DNA of 10,212 bases, taken from NCBI GenBank assembly GCA_958449715.1, contig CAUDIU010000056.1, positions 1 to 10,212 of the forward strand, written 5' to 3'. A program made the translations under genes and the position numbers. The notes beneath the pieces are model-generated. The model was not told the DNA's origin. It worked only from the letters and a program-made list of their open reading frames with translations, and did no database searches. Source of the DNA: an uncultured Clostridium sp. GTDB taxonomy: Bacteria > Cyanobacteriota > Vampirovibrionia > Gastranaerophilales > Gastranaerophilaceae. Shown here in pieces: positions 5,793-10,212 of the stretch (position 1 is the stretch's first letter; every line of letters starts with the position of its first letter).

Positions 5793-7577
5793 TTATTTAA
5801 TTGATGATAATTCTACAAGATGGGCAAAATCCGCATAACGAGAACTTAATTCTTCAAATGATCCTATATCTATTATTTGTCCTTCTTTCATGTAAATTAA
5901 TTTATTGCATGCTTTTAAGGTTGATAATCTATGTGCAATTGCAATTATTGTTTTAGATTTACTAATATTTTTTAGCATTTCCGTAATTTCATTTTCTACT
6001 TGAACATCTAAGGCTGATGTAGCTTCATCTAGAATTATAATTTCAGGGTCTCTATATAGGGCTCTTGCAATTGCTAATCTTTGTTTTTGACCTTGTGATA
6101 GCCCATTTGAACCTATTATTATGCTTGTATTTATGCCTTCTGGGTATTCTTTTATAACATCATATATTTGGGCTGCTTTAAGAGCTTTTATAACTCCTTT
6201 TTCATCTATATTTTCATTTCCCCATGCTATATTTTCTTTGAATGATTTATCTAATATGTTTATTTGTTGAGGAACATAGCCGATTATATGACGGAATTTT
6301 GAAAAATTCTCTTGATTTAGTTTTGTGTCATCAACAGTTATTTCTCCTGAATCTACTGGTAATAGACCTGTTATAATATCTGCAAGAGTACTTTTACCTG
6401 CTCCAGAAAGTCCTATTATTCCAATAAAATCACCTTTATTAATGTCAAAAGAGATGTTTTTAATTATTTGTTTAGATTTATTATATGAAAAATTTATATT
6501 TCTAAGAGATATTTTTTTATTAAAACTTATTTTTTCGTTAATAGGAGTATCGTAGTATTTGAAATTATCTAGGTTACATTTTTCATATTCATCATTGATT
6601 TTTTTGACAAACTCTCGTGTAGAGTTAATGTTAATTATGGATGTTTGGATCCTATTTAAAGCAGGTGCAATTCTGAATAATGACGCTATAATTATAGCTA
6701 AAGATGCTATTAATGAAGAATTATCATCTTGTTTTTGAACTGCTAAAATAAAAGCTAGAATTAAAAGTGCTAAAACTATAAGCATTTCTATTATGTAAGG
6801 TGGTATTGCATTATAAAAGTTTTGTAATGCTTGAATTTTTCTAAATTCACTTTCTGCTTCTAAATATTTATTGTAAAAAATTTGTTCAGATGATAATATT
6901 TTTAATTCTTTTATATTTATAATATTTTCGATAAGTGCTTCTTTATATTTTTGAAATTTTTCTGATATTGTATTTGCGAGTATAGTTGTTCTTTTTTTGA
7001 AATATTTATTTTGGGCATACATTGTTATAGCTACAAATATAAGTGTTGAAATTGCAGGAATTGGAAATTTTATAAAAAGAAGACTTATAATCATTGTGAT
7101 TATAATTACATTTGTAAGTAAATTTAATCCTCTCATGATAAAACCATCAACAGCGATATTACAAGTTGTTTCAATATTATATAATTTGTCTGTCTGAGAC
7201 GTTTTAATAATATCTTTATAGGGAGCGTAAATGTAATATTGCATAAATTTAGATGTAATATCTTTTTTCCAATCACTTACAAATTTGTTTTGAATATATT
7301 GAATAAAAATCATAAAAATGTTTTTAGAAATAAATATTAAAAGGACTGCTAAACCAATTATTAATCCTGTTTTTATACTATTATCGAATTTTATGTATGG
7401 AATATAATGAGTGAAAGATTCAGGTTTTAAAATTAACATAATAAAAGGATAAATTAGAGCAATCCCAACTAATTCAAGTAAACCTGCGATAATTGATAGA
7501 ATTGTAAATCCTAATAAATCTAAATATTTCCCTTTTCCATAATATTTTATAAATTTTTGAAAATTTTCTAAAAGCAT
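5793..7577 (-). CDS. PglK-like ABC half-transporter (probable lipid-linked oligosaccharide flippase)
   Basis: 594 residues from an ATG with AAGG 6 nt upstream. The N-terminal 320 residues are an ABC exporter membrane domain. It starts with a helix reading GLLELVGIALIYPFIMLIL (32-50), which resembles the PglK/WlaB opening 'LLExxGIaxixPF', and has further helices near 70-94, 150-190 and 252-300. The ATPase follows: Walker A GLSGAGKST (389-397), Q-loop VPQQ, signature LSQGQ (493-497, Q for the usual G), Walker B ending LD517-E518, H-loop H549. Campylobacter PglK flips an undecaprenyl-linked glycan to the periplasm; homodimer action here is expected from the family. The gene is monocistronic, with no visible glycan genes adjacent on its strand, so the substrate is open. 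No clear terminator is seen before the tRNA promoter 20 nt downstream. Only about 79 nt separate it from the divergent BI-1 gene, so the two may share regulation. Confidence 0.85.
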   Translation of the reverse strand: MLLENFQKFIKYYGKGKYLDLLGFTILSIIAGLLELVGIALIYPFIMLILKPESFTHYIPYIKFDNSIKTGLIIGLAVLLIFISKNIFMIFIQYIQNKFVSDWKKDITSKFMQYYIYAPYKDIIKTSQTDKLYNIETTCNIAVDGFIMRGLNLLTNVIIITMIISLLFIKFPIPAISTLIFVAITMYAQNKYFKKRTTILANTISEKFQKYKEALIENIINIKELKILSSEQIFYNKYLEAESEFRKIQALQNFYNAIPPYIIEMLIVLALLILAFILAVQKQDDNSSLIASLAIIIASLFRIAPALNRIQTSIININSTREFVKKINDEYEKCNLDNFKYYDTPINEKISFNKKISLRNINFSYNKSKQIIKNISFDINKGDFIGIIGLSGAGKSTLADIITGLLPVDSGEITVDDTKLNQENFSKFRHIIGYVPQQINILDKSFKENIAWGNENIDEKGVIKALKAAQIYDVIKEYPEGINTSIIIGSNGLSQGQKQRLAIARALYRDPEIIILDEATSALDVQVENEITEMLKNISKSKTIIAIAHRLSTLKACNKLIYMKEGQIIDIGSFEELSSRYADFAHLVELSSIK

Positions 7578-7604
7578 AATAAACCTTATTTTATTATTAA
7601 GATA

Positions 7605-7633
7605 TGGCGAATTTTTGTAATATACTATATAAT
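7605..7633 (+). promoter_or_regulatory. Probable promoter of the BI-1 family gene
   Basis: A perfect TATAAT at 7628-7633 has only a weak -35 (TGGCGA, 7605-7610) 17 nt upstream. The predicted start near 7640 gives a short leader ending in GGAAGGAG (7643-7650), 6 nt from the ATG at 7657. Confidence 0.5.
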
Positions 7634-7656
7634 CATGGTAAAGGAAGGAGTTAATT

Positions 7657-8388
7657 ATGTCAAATCCAATATTAAACGAGGATAGATTTTCCTCAAGAGA
7701 AAGAATTTTAGATGGCGAACCTATGACTATTCAAGGAACAGTAAGTAAAATTTTTATGCTTTTTGCTTGCTTAATTGCTGGTTCTGCAATTAGTGTTTAT
7801 TCTTTATTTACTAATCCAGCATTAGCATATGGAATGATGTTTCTTGGTGGTTTTTTAGGTTGTATTTTAGTTTTGGTGACTTGTTTTAATATTAAAATTG
7901 CTAAATATACAGCAGCACCTTATGCATTAATGGAAGGCCTTGTTCTTGGGGCATTCTCTGCATGTTTTGAAGCTCAATGGCATGGTATTGTATTAACAGC
8001 TATTTTATCTACTTTTGCTGTATTATTTGTTATGTTAATGCTTTATAAAGCTAGAATGATTCAATATACTGATAAATTTGCAGCTGTGTTAAAAACATCT
8101 ATATTATCAATATTAGCAATTTATTTAATCCAATTTATAGCATCATTCTTTGGACGTGGTATTCCTTTAATATGGGAAGCAGGTATTGTTGGAATCGGTT
8201 TCAGCCTTTTGGTTATAGTAATTGCTGCAATGGCTTTAATTCAAGACTTTTTCTTTATAGAAAGTGCTTCTCAAAATATGTTGAGTAAAGATTATGAATG
8301 GTATGGGGCTATGGGGCTTATGATAACTCTTGTATGGCTCTATACTGAAATATTAAGACTTTTAGCAAAATTAAATTCAAGAAATTAA
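7657..8388 (+). CDS. Bax inhibitor-1/YccA family membrane protein (BaxI_1 type)
   Basis: 243 residues behind a strong SD (GGAAGGAG, spacing 6). Residues 1-30 are hydrophilic and contain SNPILNEDRF and MTIQGTVSKI, the opening typical of the bacterial BaxI_1 branch. About seven hydrophobic helices follow. Diagnostic blocks are YALMEGLVLGAFS (89-101), HGIVLTAILSTF (109-120), LIQDFFFIE (194-202), with the conserved aspartate D197 of the pore region, and EWYGAMGLMITLVWLYTEILRLL (214-236). Length is normal for the family. Relatives such as Bacillus YetJ are pH-sensitive calcium leak channels, and Escherichia YccA modulates the FtsH protease. The exact role of the BaxI_1 branch is not established. 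It is monocistronic, with its own promoter and a strong terminator immediately after the stop, and is divergent from the PglK-like transporter. Confidence 0.9.
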   Translation: MSNPILNEDRFSSRERILDGEPMTIQGTVSKIFMLFACLIAGSAISVYSLFTNPALAYGMMFLGGFLGCILVLVTCFNIKIAKYTAAPYALMEGLVLGAFSACFEAQWHGIVLTAILSTFAVLFVMLMLYKARMIQYTDKFAAVLKTSILSILAIYLIQFIASFFGRGIPLIWEAGIVGIGFSLLVIVIAAMALIQDFFFIESASQNMLSKDYEWYGAMGLMITLVWLYTEILRLLAKLNSRN

Positions 8389-8414
8389 AAAGAACCCGAA
8401 AGGGTTCTTTTTTT
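8388..8414. terminator. Bidirectional terminator between the BI-1 gene and mtaB
   Basis: A 10-bp stem AAAAGAACCC (8388-8397) and GGGTTCTTTT (8402-8411) encloses a GAAA tetraloop. T-runs leave the stem on both strands, and the convergent genes end at 8388 and 8420. Confidence 0.95.
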
Positions 8415-8419
8415 GAAGT

Positions 8420-9709
8420 TTATAATAATTCTCCGTATATTTTCCCGTTTTCAAATTTTGTTATTTTTACTTGCTGTAGAGAATTTAATAATTGATTATC
8501 TTTTGAATTTATTAGAACAGTTAAATAGTTTCTTGTAACACCTTTCAGCATTCCTGTTCGTTTATCAGGGTGTTTTTCAATTAATACTTCATGTATTTTC
8601 CCTACATTCTTTTTAATGAATTCTATATGTTTTAGAGCAGAAAGAGCTTTTACAACATCAGCTCTAATTTGTCTGATATTTTCGTCTACTTGATTATCTG
8701 CTTTTGCTCCGACTGTACCTTCTCTTATAGAATATGGGAATACATGGATTTGAGAAAGGCCAGATTTTCTTAAGTTATCAACAGTTGTATAAAAATCTTC
8801 TTCTGTTTCCCCTGCAAAACCAGTAATAATATCACTTCCTAAAAATGGTAAGTCGAACATAGAATTGATTTTTTCAATTTGTGCTAAATAATCTTCGACT
8901 TTGTAGAACCTATTCATTGATTTCAAAGTCTTGTTACATGCAGATTGTAATGACAAATGAAAATGTGGGCAAAATTTATTTGATTTTGATAAATAATCTA
9001 ATAAATCATCTGTAATTTCATGAGGATTAAGTGATCCTAGTCTATATCTTTCGATTGTTGTTTTTTCTTCTATAGACTTTATTAGGTCTAAGAAAGTCAT
9101 ACCAATATCTTTGCCCCAAAGTCCGATATGAATACCTGTTAACACAACTTCCTTGAAGCCGTGATTTGAAAAATTGTTGATTTGTTCAATTATAAAATCA
9201 ATATCCGCACTTCTGCTTTTTCCTCTGGCAAAAGGTATTATGCAATAAGAACATCTGTTGTCGCAGCCATCTTGAATTTTTAAGCTTGCTCTGGTTTTTG
9301 TTGTATCTATTAATTCAACTTTGTTAAATTTATCAAGTTGCATAATATCTTTGACAGCAAAATGAGTGTTTTCTGATTTTTTTATAATATTATATAAGTC
9401 TAGTTTTTCATCATTACCTATTACATAATCAATAAAATCATTTTCCAGTAATTTTTCTTTTTCTATTTGAGCTACACAACCGGTAATTATGGTTATAATT
9501 TGAGGATTTTTATGTTTTGCAGCTCTAAGTAGATACATTGCTTCATTATCACTCTTATGTGTAACAGAGCAGGAATTTAATATATAATATGTCGCATCTT
9601 CTATATTTTTTGTTTGCTTAATATTATTTTTTTCTAGATTTTCGGCTATAATTGAGCTTTCAAATTGGTTAGATTTACAGCCCATAGTGTGAATGTAAAA
9701 ATTTTTCAT
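8420..9709 (-). CDS. mtaB: tRNA t6A37 methylthiotransferase MtaB
   Basis: 429 residues with full MiaB/MtaB architecture. The N-terminal domain has three cluster-binding cysteines: C11 (MGCKSNQFES), C47 (LNSCSVT) and C78 (ITGCVAQ). The radical SAM domain has CxxxCxxC at C149, C153 and C156 (DGCDNRCSYC). A C-terminal TRAM domain covers about 365-429. The 'GCKSNQfE' start and 'NSCSVT' are MtaB-like rather than MiaB- or RimO-like. The enzyme uses two Fe4S4 clusters and SAM to add a methylthio group to N6-threonylcarbamoyladenosine at position 37 of ANN-decoding tRNAs, aiding Lys codon reading. It acts in the cytoplasm. The start fits homologues, which begin a few residues before the first cysteine motif, yet there is no SD: the leader reads TATTATAATTAT straight into the ATG. 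This suggests leaderless translation. It is convergent with the BI-1 gene and divergent from the 9836 gene. Confidence 0.93.
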   Translation of the reverse strand: MKNFYIHTMGCKSNQFESSIIAENLEKNNIKQTKNIEDATYYILNSCSVTHKSDNEAMYLLRAAKHKNPQIITIITGCVAQIEKEKLLENDFIDYVIGNDEKLDLYNIIKKSENTHFAVKDIMQLDKFNKVELIDTTKTRASLKIQDGCDNRCSYCIIPFARGKSRSADIDFIIEQINNFSNHGFKEVVLTGIHIGLWGKDIGMTFLDLIKSIEEKTTIERYRLGSLNPHEITDDLLDYLSKSNKFCPHFHLSLQSACNKTLKSMNRFYKVEDYLAQIEKINSMFDLPFLGSDIITGFAGETEEDFYTTVDNLRKSGLSQIHVFPYSIREGTVGAKADNQVDENIRQIRADVVKALSALKHIEFIKKNVGKIHEVLIEKHPDKRTGMLKGVTRNYLTVLINSKDNQLLNSLQQVKITKFENGKIYGELL

Positions 9710-9715
9710 ATAATT

Positions 9716-9744
9716 ATAATATTAAAAATATACTGTTGTGTAAA
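9716..9744 (-). promoter_or_regulatory. Promoter of mtaB, placing transcription start at the ATG
   Basis: On the minus strand TTTACA (9744-9739), 17 nt, then TATTAT (9721-9716). Six bases separate the -10 from the ATG at 9709, so +1 would be the A of the start codon. An overlapping TATAAT (9718-9713) has a less favourable 20-nt gap. Confidence 0.6.
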
Positions 9745-9780
9745 TATTTTTAACAATAGATTTAATTTCTAGCAAAAAAA

Positions 9781-9809
9781 TTTACTTTTAGGTTTTAATA
9801 AAGTATAAT
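9781..9809 (+). promoter_or_regulatory. Sigma70-type promoter of the 9836 gene
   Basis: TTTACT (9781-9786), exactly 17 nt, then a perfect TATAAT (9804-9809). Start is predicted near 9816, giving a leader of about 20 nt. Its -35 is 36 nt from that of the divergent mtaB promoter. Confidence 0.8.
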
Positions 9810-9835
9810 TAATTTGTGAAAGTGTAGGTGTGTGT

Positions 9836-10212
9836 ATGCAAATTTCTTCAGTAAGTCCTAATTTTCAAGGCAGACGTGATAGAATTGATGAACTTATTAG
9901 CTTAGATGATGCTTCAGTTCAACGCATTGCTTATATGAAAACAATGTCTCATGCAGATGAGAAAAAACATAGACGTATTACAAATGGTTTAATTATGGCA
10001 GCTCCTGTTGCAGCAGGTCTTGCGACAGCAGCTTTTACAAAAGGTAATACAAAGATCTTTTCTAAAGAAGTTTCAGGTTTGGCAGCGAAATTAGCTAACG
10101 GTTTAAAAGTTGGCGGTTTGTGGGCAGCTTCTTTGGGTGCAGTCGGTTTAGTCGGAATGGCTAAAAATGAATTGTCAAAAGCATCTCCTGAAGTTCGTAA
10201 ATTTGATAAAGA
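9836..10212 (+). CDS. Protein of unknown function with SPNFQG tag and two hydrophobic segments (3' end outside window)
   Basis: The frame is open from the ATG at 9836 to the window edge (125 codons). An AGGTG 5 nt upstream serves as SD, and the promoter at 9781-9809 fits. I do not recognise a characterised family. Residues 1-12 (MQISSVSPNFQG) carry the S-x-x-F-x-(A/G) leader also seen in the 4831 gene. Residues about 14-48 are charged and probably helical (RRDRIDELISL..., SHADEKKHRR). Two Ala/Gly-rich hydrophobic stretches follow, about 50-67 (GLIMAAPVAAGLATAAF) and about 90-108 (LKVGGLWAASLGAVGLVGMA), separated by a Lys-rich segment. It is therefore probably a membrane protein with two close helices, and no cleavable signal peptide is evident. 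It is divergent from mtaB. The function of the missing part cannot be judged. Confidence 0.8.
   Translation, partial: MQISSVSPNFQGRRDRIDELISLDDASVQRIAYMKTMSHADEKKHRRITNGLIMAAPVAAGLATAAFTKGNTKIFSKEVSGLAAKLANGLKVGGLWAASLGAVGLVGMAKNELSKASPEVRKFDK

Noticed and set aside
6325..6555. 76-codon plus-strand frame
   Set aside because: It lies fully within the conserved ATPase part of the minus-strand transporter.
6997..7197. 66-codon plus-strand frame
   Set aside because: It is antisense to the transporter membrane domain; its hydrophobicity mirrors the real gene.

Overview
The window is AT-rich, with about a quarter G+C judged by eye, and has clear bacterial genes, SD motifs and sigma70-type promoters. 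Two small proteins (4831-5196 and 9836-10212) begin with a short N-terminal tag, S-x-x-F-x-(A/G). I recall this tag from uncultured gut relatives of cyanobacteria (Gastranaerophilales / 'Melainabacteria'). That lineage is my best guess (about 0.6); no search could be run.

Bases 1-3930 are the 3' end of a plus-strand operon for surface glycan or lipid-linked sugar work: the tail of a HAD phosphatase, a TylF-type O-methyltransferase and an 873-residue protein. The last fuses a GT8-like glycosyltransferase domain to a complete MsbA-type ABC exporter. The GT8 part has lost its DxD, NSG and HF motif residues, so it looks like a pseudo-enzyme joined to a flippase. A 13-bp hairpin ends the operon.

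Bases 3930-5520 are a scrambled, repeat-rich island. It holds two diverged copies of an approximately 90-bp repeat, a tandem 22-bp repeat, and a 125-bp element with terminal inverted repeats. All share a CAGTTYRGGAATTT core. Among them lie a GNAT-like gene whose 5' end falls in a repeat, and a small lineage-type protein of unknown function.

Bases 5520-5775 carry a minus-strand tRNA-Asn(GUU)/tRNA-Gln(CUG) pair behind a near-consensus promoter. Next come a PglK-like ABC half-transporter (minus), a divergent Bax-inhibitor-1/YccA family membrane protein (plus), a shared bidirectional terminator, and the tRNA methylthiotransferase gene mtaB (minus). mtaB has no SD and its promoter places transcription start at the ATG, so it is a leaderless-mRNA candidate. 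A divergent gene with its own promoter starts at 9836 and runs off the right edge.

The strongest lead is the degenerate GT8-ABC fusion. The second is the repeat family around 4641-5431.
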